Shown: positions 43,695-50,986 of the stretch, piece by piece
How the letters are laid out: each line of letters opens with the position of its first letter
Numbering within the stretch: the stretch's first letter is position 1
NCBI GenBank assembly: GCA_002425245.1
Contig: DILW01000195.1
Location: 1 to 59,597, forward strand
DNA length: 59,597 nucleotides
Direction of reading: 5' to 3'
Source: Betaproteobacteria bacterium UBA5582
GTDB lineage: Bacteria > Pseudomonadota > Gammaproteobacteria > Burkholderiales > Rhodocyclaceae
Made by a program: the position numbers and the translations under genes
Notes under the pieces: model-generated
Told to the model about the DNA's origin: nothing
The model's input: only the letters and a program-made list of their open reading frames with translations
The model's database searches: none

Positions 43695-44675
43695 ATGCCG
43701 CGACCCCGATCCCCACAGAGCGACCACGATTTCCTGGCCCGCGAAATTGCCGCCTTGACCCAAGGCCAATCCCGCTCGTGGGCGCACATCGGTTATTTAC
43801 TGGATCGTATCGACCAAACTGATTACTGGCGAAATGAGGCCAAGTCCTTCACCGAATGGCTGAAAGGCCACGCTGAAAGCCTGGGACTCAAGGAATCAAC
43901 GCTCTGGCGCTACCTGACCGCTGGCCGCTACTACATCAAGTTACGCGAGGCGCTCACAGGGCGCGGCGTTTCCTGCCCCCCACTGGGGGAACTTCCTGAC
44001 AAGGTAAGCCCTGAGAACCTCGAACTTCTTTCCAAGTTGGCTCGGGTCGCCCCGGATAACGCCCTGCAACGCCTGGCTGAACAGGTAATCTCGGGTGGCA
44101 TTACCCGTGCGGAACTACGCACGGTATGGCAAGCCTATCGTCCTGCGCTTGGCGGGCGGACCGCCCGCGGCCTTGGTGTTCCGCCACCACGTATCAACTT
44201 GCGCAACCGTGAGCAGTTCGAGAGCCTAACCGAAGCCATGGTCTTGACGTCGTTGGCTTCAGGAGATCCAAGTTGGTCCGGGATTCGGAATCCCGATCTC
44301 TACGAACTCTTTATGCACATTAGCCCAGAAAGTGATGGTGCAACCCCTCGCCGCTACATATTCGACGCCGTTGCCGTTATTAGGGATCGCAAGAGTGATC
44401 CACTACAAATCCACGGCATCGAGATAGCGGGTGGATTTCATGTGAACTGGTCAGGGAAACTGGAAGGGATGGCGCCGTATTTCAATTTCCTCTGGATTGC
44501 CGTTCCAGAGCAGGCGGAGCGGATTGAGAAACTGACCGTCCCCGACTTCGTGGGCATCCTGCGGGTGATGAGCGGTCATGTCGTTGTTGAACGCCCGCCA
44601 CGGCAATCCGATCTGCTAGGAGGCCGTGTTCTGGAAATGACCAAGGGGCTGCTGCTGAAATCCCTCAAGCGGTGA
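43695..44675 (+). CDS. unrecognised IS-associated protein, 326 aa
   Basis: Not recognised as a named family. The N-terminal 95 residues are helical and resemble DUF3102-like DNA-binding segments (SWAHIGYLLDRIDQ, ESTLWRYLTAGRYYIKL). A middle helix-rich part and a C-terminal alpha/beta part (IFDAVAVIRDRKSDPLQIHG, FNFLWIAVPEQAERIEKL) follow. No clear ribosome site; the ATG is only about 18 nt from the predicted transcription start. It lies 6 bp before the istA promoter and shares its promoter motif, so it may be a passenger or regulator of the IS21-type element. Confidence 0.65.
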   Translation: MPRPRSPQSDHDFLAREIAALTQGQSRSWAHIGYLLDRIDQTDYWRNEAKSFTEWLKGHAESLGLKESTLWRYLTAGRYYIKLREALTGRGVSCPPLGELPDKVSPENLELLSKLARVAPDNALQRLAEQVISGGITRAELRTVWQAYRPALGGRTARGLGVPPPRINLRNREQFESLTEAMVLTSLASGDPSWSGIRNPDLYELFMHISPESDGATPRRYIFDAVAVIRDRKSDPLQIHGIEIAGGFHVNWSGKLEGMAPYFNFLWIAVPEQAERIEKLTVPDFVGILRVMSGHVVVERPPRQSDLLGGRVLEMTKGLLLKSLKR

Positions 44676-44680
44676 TTTTT

Positions 44681-44709
44681 TTGAGAACAATAATCTAGCC
44701 GGCTAATCC
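44681..44709 (+). promoter_or_regulatory. istA promoter
   Basis: TTGAGA (44681-44686), a 17-bp spacer ending CTAGCCGGC, and TAATCC (44704-44709), 22 bp before the istA start. Confidence 0.5.
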
Positions 44710-44731
44710 TATGCCGAACAGGAGATTGCCC

Positions 44732-46252
44732 ATGAAACAGATTCGTGACGTGCTGCGGCTTGCCCTCGAGAACGGGTTGAGCCAGCGGCAAATCAGCGCC
44801 TGCCTCGGAATCGCCCGCGGTTCCGTCAAGGATTACCTGACCCGTTCTGCGGCGGCAGGACTATCTTGGCCGCTACCCATCGACATTGATGACGCAGCCC
44901 TGGAGCGGCGACTGTTTCCGCCATTGTCGGTCTTGGAGAATGGCCGTAAGCCCGAACCGGACTGGGCCGAGATTCACGAAGCCATGAAACTCAAGGGTGC
45001 AACCCTGCAAGGGGTTCACTTGGAATATCTGGCCTGCCACCCTGATGGGCTTGCTTACAGTTCGTTCTGTCAGGTTTACCGAGACTTCAAGCAGACCCTC
45101 AAACGCTACATGCGCCAGACGCACGCTGCCGGCGACAAGGTATTTGTCGATTATGCCGGGCCGACGCTACCCGTCATTGATCCCAAGACCGATGAGAAAA
45201 GGATGGCGCAAATATTTGTCGGCGTGCTGGGAGCATCCAGCTACATCTATGCCGAAGCGGTTTGGAGCCAGCAACTGCCCAACTGGATCGCATCCCATGT
45301 CCGAATGTTCGAGCATTTCGGCGGCGTGCCGCAGGTCGTCGTCTGCGACAACCTGAAATCGGCAGTAACCAGGGCCAGCCGGACGGATCCTGATGTTCAT
45401 CCGACCTACCTGGATATGGCATCCCATTACGGCACCGTAATCTTCCCCGCGCGGCCCTACAAGCCAAAGGACAAGTCCAAGGCGGAAAACGGTGTGCTGA
45501 TCGTTGAACGCTGGATCATGTTCCGTCTGCGCAAACGGGTCTTTACCAGCCTGGCGGAACTCAACCGGGCGATTTCGGATTTGCTGACCGATGCAAACAG
45601 CCGCCCTTTCCAGAAACTCAAGGGCTGTCGCCGTGAGGCATTTGAGAAGCTGGATCGCCCGGCATTAAAGCCGTTGCCGCAGACGCGCTACGCCTTCACC
45701 GAGTTCCTGCGACTACGAGTCGGACTCGATTACCACATCGAAATTGCCGCCCACCATTACAGTGTCCCGTGTGTCCTGGTTCGTCAGGCGGTGGATGTCC
45801 GGCTGACGGCTGACACGGTGGAGGTGCTGCACGGCGGCCGGCGAGTGGCCAGCCATGCTCGCGGCCATGGCCCCGGAAGGACCACGGACCCCCTGCACAT
45901 GGATCCTGCTCACCGACATCTGGAGACCTGGACCATCGAGGACGAATTGGACTGGGCCATTTCAGTCGGGCCGAACACCCACATGTTCCTGCAAGGAATG
46001 TTCGCTCGGAAGGTGCGCCGGGACATGGCCTACCGTTCGGTGGCGGCCCTGAAATCCGTGGCGCGGGAGGTGGGGCCGGAACGTCTGGAAGCCGCCTGCA
46101 CGCGCGCCCTGCAAATCGGTGCGACGGAGATCCACAACGTGAAATCCATCCTGCGCACGAACATGGATCGCATGGCGTTGCCGGAGCCAGCCCATGAGGA
46201 GGCGACCTTCGATCATCCCAACGTGCGCGGCGCCGGCTATTACTGCCATTGA
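44732..46252 (+). CDS. istA: IS21-family transposase IstA
   Basis: 506 aa from the ATG at 44732, which has GGAG 7 bp upstream (an earlier ATG at 44711 does not). An N-terminal HTH (LALENGLSQRQISACLGIAR) and an rve-type catalytic core with Asp140 (VFVDYAGP), Asp206 (VVCDNLKSA) and Glu252 (SKAENGV). The C-terminal part has the beta-barrel-like HHYSVP and DNA-binding tail. Complete, probably active with IstB. Confidence 0.93.
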   Translation: MKQIRDVLRLALENGLSQRQISACLGIARGSVKDYLTRSAAAGLSWPLPIDIDDAALERRLFPPLSVLENGRKPEPDWAEIHEAMKLKGATLQGVHLEYLACHPDGLAYSSFCQVYRDFKQTLKRYMRQTHAAGDKVFVDYAGPTLPVIDPKTDEKRMAQIFVGVLGASSYIYAEAVWSQQLPNWIASHVRMFEHFGGVPQVVVCDNLKSAVTRASRTDPDVHPTYLDMASHYGTVIFPARPYKPKDKSKAENGVLIVERWIMFRLRKRVFTSLAELNRAISDLLTDANSRPFQKLKGCRREAFEKLDRPALKPLPQTRYAFTEFLRLRVGLDYHIEIAAHHYSVPCVLVRQAVDVRLTADTVEVLHGGRRVASHARGHGPGRTTDPLHMDPAHRHLETWTIEDELDWAISVGPNTHMFLQGMFARKVRRDMAYRSVAALKSVAREVGPERLEAACTRALQIGATEIHNVKSILRTNMDRMALPEPAHEEATFDHPNVRGAGYYCH

Positions 46253-46280
46253 TCCAAGACGACTTTTTTAGGAGACGACG

Positions 46281-47033
46281 ATGTTGATTCAGCAAACCTT
46301 GACCAAGCTTCACTCCCTCAAACTCTCCGGCATGGCGCAAGGGTTTGAGGAGCAATTGTCCAACGCCGCCGCCCATAGCCTAGCCTTCGAGGATAGGTTT
46401 GCCATGCTAGTCGACCACGAGGCGACTCATCGGGAGAACCAGCGGCTGCGGCGCTTGCTCAAGACGGCGAAGTTGAAGGTGGCGGCCTGCGTCGAGGACA
46501 TCGACTATCGTCACAACCGTGGTCTGGACAAAAGCATGATGGCGTCCCTCCTGACCTGTCAGTGGATCGAGCGTGGTCTGAATATGATTCTGACAGGGCC
46601 GACCGGTTGCGGGAAGACTTGGCTGGCCTGCGCCTTCGGCAATCAGGCGTGCCGAATCGGCAAAACAGTCTTGTTTCATCGCCTGCCGCTGCTGCTGGAG
46701 GACTTGCAGATCGGCCATGCCGACGGCAGTTTCCATAGGCGCTTGGCGTTGCTGGCCAAGGCAGATTTGCTGGTTCTTGACGATTTCGGGCTGGCGGCAC
46801 TGAATGCTCAGGGGCGAACGGATCTGCTTGAAGTGGTCGACGCGCGAAGTGGTGGGCGCTCGACGATCATCACGAGCCAGTTGCCGGTGGATAAATGGCA
46901 TGACTACTTGGGTAGCGCAAATCCGACCGTCGCCGATGCCATTCTGGATCGGCTGACAAGCGGTGCGGTGCGTCTGCCGATGCGTGGCGAGTCGATGCGA
47001 AAAGTGCGGGCGCGAGAAACTGGGACGGCCTGA
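46281..47033 (+). CDS. istB: IS21-family ATPase helper IstB
   Basis: 250 aa AAA+ ATPase that assists IstA target selection. Walker A GPTGCGKTW and Walker B LLVLDDFGL are present, with the sensor segment TIITSQLPVDKWHDYLG. AGGAG is 6 bp before the ATG. 28 bp after istA. Confidence 0.95.
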   Translation: MLIQQTLTKLHSLKLSGMAQGFEEQLSNAAAHSLAFEDRFAMLVDHEATHRENQRLRRLLKTAKLKVAACVEDIDYRHNRGLDKSMMASLLTCQWIERGLNMILTGPTGCGKTWLACAFGNQACRIGKTVLFHRLPLLLEDLQIGHADGSFHRRLALLAKADLLVLDDFGLAALNAQGRTDLLEVVDARSGGRSTIITSQLPVDKWHDYLGSANPTVADAILDRLTSGAVRLPMRGESMRKVRARETGTA

Positions 47034-47054
47034 TGTTCTGGCCTACTTTGACCC

Positions 47055-47128
47055 ATTACGGGTGGGCAGTTTCAATCAGAACAGCCGGCCAGTTTGTGGC
47101 ATTACAGGTGGACAGTTTCCATCATAAC
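47055..47128. repeat. two 28-bp terminal repeats of the IS21-type element
   Basis: 47055-47082 and 47101-47128 match at 24 of 28 positions (ATTAC.GGTGG.CAGTTTC), 46 bp apart, directly downstream of istB. They are the expected IstA-binding repeats of the right end. Confidence 0.7.
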
Positions 47129-47450
47129 GGGTGGCGATATTGGGTCAGAATACGCAATGTATGCTCCCAGATTATCGCCCCGATTTCTCTGACTCTCTTA
47201 CCCAATCATGCTAATTTTTTTATCAGCTCTGAGACGACTGCCGCCTGGCAGCCGGCAGGGTAACGGGCAGGTTTTGGGCGGGAGCACGTATTCGCCAAGT
47301 GGGAAAGCTGCCGGTTATCTTGATGTAGGTCGCAACGGCAGCTTACTGCCGGAGTGCTGACCGACATTTACCGATTAGCGAACGGCGGCACCGGCCGAAC
47401 TTCTGCCGATCGCACACCGTTGTTATATGGGGTAACCTATGAACGGATTG
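47129..47450. other. intergenic, no gene seen
   Basis: Between the IS right end and the DsrE-like gene. It contains imperfect dyads around GGCAGCCGGCAGG and CGGCAGCTTACTGCCG (about 47334-47349) but no supported frame. Confidence 0.35.
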
Positions 47451-47804
47451 CTAAAACGTAATGATCTTGTCGGCTTCTAGGGTCGATTGAGCGAGTTCGG
47501 CTAGCGTGCCAATCGTTACCCCTGGTATCAGAGGTAGTTCTGCAATGCCACGAGCGAGTGCGCAAGTTCTGCACGAACGGATTTTCACGCCATGGTTGAT
47601 CAGTGTTTCCACCATCCCTTGTAATCCGTTCGTGGCTCCGTCCACTTGGTTGGGGAGGCCGAGTACCGTCGCGTCGGACATCAAGAAAATCTCGACTTGA
47701 GGCTTGTCGTCATGACCTGTTAGTGCAGTTGCCAATCGGAGTGCGGAAAGGCAACGCTCCGAGCCGTATGGAGGCGCGTGAGCGATGATAAGAATTTTTT
47801 GCAT
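47451..47804 (-). CDS. DsrE/DsrF-like protein
   Basis: 117 aa; GGAG lies 5 bp before the ATG. An alpha/beta fold with LIIAHAPPYGSERCLSALRLA, the segment VEIFLMSDA and RSCRTCALARGI matches the DsrE/YchN group, whose cysteine near the CxxCxxARG position can carry persulfide sulfur. Sulfur transfer is inferred from family. It is the last island gene before attR, with no sulfur genes nearby. Confidence 0.85.
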   Translation of the reverse strand: MQKILIIAHAPPYGSERCLSALRLATALTGHDDKPQVEIFLMSDATVLGLPNQVDGATNGLQGMVETLINHGVKIRSCRTCALARGIAELPLIPGVTIGTLAELAQSTLEADKIITF

Positions 47805-47904
47805 AGAGGCTCCAACATGTCGCTACTGTTAGGGTTGCGGATCTGTGATCCGGAACTGAGTCCCAGATATTCTATGCTTTAGGGGTGCATGAGGCGTTAG
47901 AATC

Positions 47905-47950
47905 TGCTGCAGCGATGCTGCAATTTTGCTGCAATGGGTGCAGCAAATAG
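47905..47950 (+). repeat. CTGCA-rich repeats inside attR, candidate integrase arm sites
   Basis: CTGCTGCA, ATGCTGCAA, TTTTGCTGCAA (47924-47934) and GTGCAGCAAA cluster within 45 bp, matching the TTTTTGCTGCA pair inside attL. Confidence 0.5.
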
Positions 47951-48038
47951 CGGGATTGAGCGGTAAAGTGCGGTATCCCAACCTATTGTTTACCAAGGGG
48001 ATTTGTTGGTAACTCTTTGATAAACAAGGGCCTCGAAA

Positions 48039-48087
48039 CGGACTGTTAATCCGTAGGTCCCTGGTTCGAGCCCAGGTCGAGGAGCCA
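48039..48087 (+). repeat. attR core: 49-bp tRNA-Asn 3' fragment
   Basis: Identical to the last 49 nt of tRNA-Asn copy 2. The 5' part of a tRNA is absent upstream, so this is not a functional tRNA. Similarity to the attL flank continues past CCA (GATTCAA and a terminator). Confidence 0.92.
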
Positions 48088-48103
48088 AGAGATTCAAGCA
48101 TTC

Positions 48104-48128
48104 AGCCCGCAACCTCGCGGGCTTTTTG
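48104..48128 (+). terminator. original tRNA-Asn terminator, now behind attR
   Basis: AGCCCGC-aacctc-GCGGGCT followed by TTTTT, at the same distance from CCA as its counterpart at 21000-21024. Confidence 0.75.
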
Positions 48129-48267
48129 CTGTCTGAGCGCCTGTCGGCCGATTTCCCGCTGCCGCAGCATGTTTTGCCCAAAGGGCAAACCAGGTACTTG
48201 GCATGACAAACGGGAGTAATATGCCGGCTGTCGTCTTGTTGCTCATTTCCTTCGAGGCTTGGTTTTC

Positions 48268-48651
48268 ATGAAAACGATTATCTGGTCGCTGTTCATTCTG
48301 GTTCTTGCCGTGTGGACGGGAACGATGCTGCTTGCTGCGCACATGGTCGACTGGGTGGTGCTCAGTTTCGGCAGCGCGCCACCCGCCGATCTGGGGGCCT
48401 TGCTCGAAACGGTGCCGGTGCCGCCGGCGCTGACGCCGTGGATCGATCCGGCCTGGCTGGCGTCGCTACAGCGTAGTGTGGGTGAGGTTTTTGCGGCGCT
48501 GTCGGCGTCCTTGCCTTACTTCTCCTCCATGCTTTCCTGGCTGGTCCCGATCATCTGGGTGGTCTGGGGGATTGGCGTGTTTTTCCTGCTGATCCCGGCC
48601 TTGATCGGGCACTGGCTGGTCGGTTCGCTGGGGCGTCCAGCAGCGCGCTGA
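48268..48651 (+). CDS. small membrane protein
   Basis: 127 aa from the ATG at 48268. Two hydrophobic segments (about residues 4-28 and 88-118) flank a proline-rich part (TVPVPPALTPWIDPAW). No family recognised. It is the first chromosomal gene right of the island. Confidence 0.65.
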   Translation: MKTIIWSLFILVLAVWTGTMLLAAHMVDWVVLSFGSAPPADLGALLETVPVPPALTPWIDPAWLASLQRSVGEVFAALSASLPYFSSMLSWLVPIIWVVWGIGVFFLLIPALIGHWLVGSLGRPAAR

Positions 48652-48761
48652 GCCAGTTTGTCGCTTGTCGGCGACAGGAATATTCAAGGGACGTGCTTGA
48701 GCCTCAAGCGCCGATGGCGTAGCCTTTTTTCATTCCATGTGGGTAAAAAAGGAGAGAGGCG

Positions 48762-49343
48762 ATGGAATGGTTGGCAATTGGCATGATTCTCGTCGTGATG
48801 GTTCTGGTGACGCTCACCGGCAGGCGTCGCGGTGTGGCTTCCGACAAGGAAAAGGCGCCCTATGTGCTCGCGGAACATCTGTTTTCACCGGCCGAGCGTT
48901 CCTTCCTCGGGGTGCTTGAGCTGTCCTTGGGCGATCAGTACCGGATTCTGGGCAAGGTTCGCGTTGCCGATGTGCTGGGTATTGCCTCGTGTCAGACACG
49001 GGCGGGATGGCAGAAGGCCTTTAATCAGATCAGCGCCAAGCACTTTGACTTCCTGCTCTGTCGTCCGGACGATCTGCAACCGCTCTGCGCCATCGAGCTC
49101 AACGATATTTCCCACAGCCGTGGAAAGCGCAAGCGGCGCGACGATTTCCTGCAGCGCGCCTGTGTCGCGGCGGGCTTGCCGCTGGTATTCTTCCCGGCGC
49201 AGCGGAGCTACCAGCCGGAGGATGTCAGGGCTGCGGTGCGGGTGGCGCTGGGTTCGTCAGAAGCGCTGGCGGAGACTGCGGCCGATGCCTGCCAGCTCTT
49301 CCCCGAACTCGCTGCGGCTTACCGGGGGACGACCGGAAATTGA
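48762..49343 (+). CDS. DUF2726 protein with an N-terminal membrane anchor
   Basis: 193 aa; AGGAG and GAGAGG precede the ATG. One N-terminal helix (residues 3-18) is followed by a soluble DUF2726 domain: LFSPAERSFLGVLELSLGD, DFLLCRPDDLQPLCAIELND and GLPLVFFPAQRSY. The ELND stretch resembles the acidic site of restriction-endonuclease-like folds, so a nuclease-like role is possible, though unproven. Confidence 0.85.
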   Translation: MEWLAIGMILVVMVLVTLTGRRRGVASDKEKAPYVLAEHLFSPAERSFLGVLELSLGDQYRILGKVRVADVLGIASCQTRAGWQKAFNQISAKHFDFLLCRPDDLQPLCAIELNDISHSRGKRKRRDDFLQRACVAAGLPLVFFPAQRSYQPEDVRAAVRVALGSSEALAETAADACQLFPELAAAYRGTTGN

Positions 49344-49368
49344 TGCCGCTACGATGATTGGAGTTTGA

Positions 49369-49563
49369 ATGCGGATACGCATGTTTGCTGTCTTGTTTTG
49401 TCTGGGCCTGCAGGGGTGTGCGGTGGTGGCAGTGGCCGACGCCGCGGTGACGGTGGTGGCGACGACAGTCAAGGTTGGCGCCACGGTGGTTGGAACGGCG
49501 GTCGATGTCGCTGCCGCCGGTGTCGACGCGGTGGTTGGTGACGACGAGCCGGCGGAAAAGTGA
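49369..49563 (+). CDS. small lipoprotein, valine/alanine-rich
   Basis: 64 aa; GGAG 5 bp before the ATG. The signal peptide ends in the lipobox LQGC, followed by a repetitive Val/Ala/Thr region and an acidic tail. Short lipoproteins of this kind are common near envelope genes in Proteobacteria; no function is known. Confidence 0.75.
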   Translation: MRIRMFAVLFCLGLQGCAVVAVADAAVTVVATTVKVGATVVGTAVDVAAAGVDAVVGDDEPAEK

Positions 49564-49597
49564 GCATTTCTCGCAGCGGCCGTTAACCCGGCGTACT

Positions 49598-50986
49598 TCA
49601 CCGACCGACAACGAGATTGCGGCCGGCGTTCTTGGCTTCGTAAAGTGCGGCGTCGGCGCGAGCGACCAGGTCGTTGGGCTGGTCGTCGATGTGATAGGTG
49701 GCGACACCGAAACTTGCCGTCTGCTGACCGATCCCGTCGAATTCGTGGTTGGCGATGGCGGCGCGCATCTTTTCGGCGAGGCGGCAGGCGCCGGCCAGGT
49801 CGGTATGCGGTAACACGACCATGAATTCCTCGCCGCCCCAGCGACCGACAACGTCGGTCTCGCGGCTGCTGCTGACCAGCAGGCTGGCGATTTCGACCAG
49901 CGCGTGGTCACCAGCCTGATGGCCGTGGTTGTCATTGATGAGCTTGAAGTGATCGATGTCGATCAGCACGATCGCCAGTGCCTGGTCATATCTCTTACTG
50001 CGCTGAATTTCTCCGGCGAGTGCTTCGTCGAGCTTCATCCGGTTGAAGATGCCGGTCAGCCGGTCGGTGACGGACAGTCTGGCCAGTTCGCGGTTGAGCC
50101 GGCTGAGCTTGCGCATCCAGAAGGCGGCAAACAGCGCCAGAACGAGGGCAACGCCAAGCACCTGCAGCAGCAGCCGGTAGTCGGTGCCGCGCTGAACGGT
50201 GATCGAGACGTGCCGGTTGACGATCTGTTCACGATCCTCGATGCTCAAGGTGGCCACACCCTTGTCGAGGATGTCGCGCAGCATCGGTTCGCTCTTGACC
50301 ACGCCGATGCGCAGCTGGTTGCCGAGTTCGGGAATCTGGCCGGCGATCTTGAGGTTGAACAGGCCTTGCTTGCGGATGGCGTGGGCGGCCACGATCAGTG
50401 AGCGCACGGTGAGATCGGCGCGGCTGGCGGAGACCAGTCGGATTGCGTCGTCCTCGGTGTCGGTCAGGATGATGCGCAGGTTGGGGTAATCGCGGCGCAG
50501 GTGTTCCTCGACCATGGTGCCGCGCGGCAGGGCAACGCTCTCGGTGCGCAACCAGCGGATGTCGCCGACGAAGGGGTGCTCTTCGCGGGCGATGATCATG
50601 TTCGGGTCGATGAAGATCGGCGCGGTGAAATCCAGCCAGCGTTCGCGGTCGGGTGTCCGGTTGAGAAAGCTCATGATCTGGCAGCGCGCAGCTTGCGAAG
50701 CGGCCAGGCTTTCCTCCCAGGTGGCAGTCGGGTAGAGCGCGATTTTCAGGCCGGTGCGTTGGGCGACCAGTTGCACCAGGTCGGCGGCGATACCGACGTG
50801 CTGGCCGCGCTCGTCGATATGCTCGAACGGCGCCCAATCCGGGTCCACGCACATGCGCACGACCGGGGCATTGGCCAGGTAAGCACGTTCGGCAGCGGTG
50901 AATTCGATCGATGCCGGCTCCTCCGAGGCAATCGCCGCGGTTGCTGCAAAGGCAAGACTCAGGGCGGCGGCGCGCAGTGCCTTCAT
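49598..50986 (-). CDS. periplasmic-sensor diguanylate cyclase (SBP_bac_3-GGDEF)
   Basis: 462 aa; the ATG at 50986 overlaps the nuclease stop (ATGA) and begins a clear signal peptide (ALSLAFAATAAIASEE). A type 3 solute-binding domain (about 35-265; VRMCVDPDWAPFEHIDERG) senses a small ligand in the periplasm, one helix (about 280-300) crosses the membrane, and a GGDEF domain follows with DIDHFKLINDNHGH and RWGGEEF. It should make cyclic di-GMP in response to the ligand, whose identity is unknown. Confidence 0.92.
   Translation of the reverse strand: MKALRAAALSLAFAATAAIASEEPASIEFTAAERAYLANAPVVRMCVDPDWAPFEHIDERGQHVGIAADLVQLVAQRTGLKIALYPTATWEESLAASQAARCQIMSFLNRTPDRERWLDFTAPIFIDPNMIIAREEHPFVGDIRWLRTESVALPRGTMVEEHLRRDYPNLRIILTDTEDDAIRLVSASRADLTVRSLIVAAHAIRKQGLFNLKIAGQIPELGNQLRIGVVKSEPMLRDILDKGVATLSIEDREQIVNRHVSITVQRGTDYRLLLQVLGVALVLALFAAFWMRKLSRLNRELARLSVTDRLTGIFNRMKLDEALAGEIQRSKRYDQALAIVLIDIDHFKLINDNHGHQAGDHALVEIASLLVSSSRETDVVGRWGGEEFMVVLPHTDLAGACRLAEKMRAAIANHEFDGIGQQTASFGVATYHIDDQPNDLVARADAALYEAKNAGRNLVVGR

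Larger units (their letters stand above)
43643..47128 (+). mobile_element. IS21-family element (istA-istB), left end undefined
   Basis: istA and istB are adjacent and intact, followed by two imperfect 28-bp terminal repeats (47055-47082, 47101-47128) typical of IS21 right ends. No inverted counterpart was found upstream of istA. The left limit used here assumes that the 326-aa gene belongs to the element. Confidence 0.55.
20935..48087. mobile_element. 27-kb tRNA-Asn-integrated genomic island
   Basis: Bounded by an exact 49-bp repeat of the tRNA-Asn 3' end and with an adjacent tyrosine integrase at its left end. No conjugation genes (relaxase, type IV secretion) or recognisable replication genes are seen, so it is an integrative island rather than a complete conjugative element. 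Codon use and base composition vary inside: AT-richer stretches around 24000-30000 alternate with high-GC cargo at 30681-43473, suggesting assembly from several sources. Confidence 0.85.

Noticed and set aside
48039..48087. Possible third tRNA-Asn gene
   Set aside because: Only the 3' 49 nt are present; acceptor 5' strand and D-arm are missing, so it is attR, not a tRNA.
20935..48087. CRISPR array in the island
   Set aside because: No regularly spaced repeats were found; the repeats seen are att cores, arm-site candidates and IS ends.
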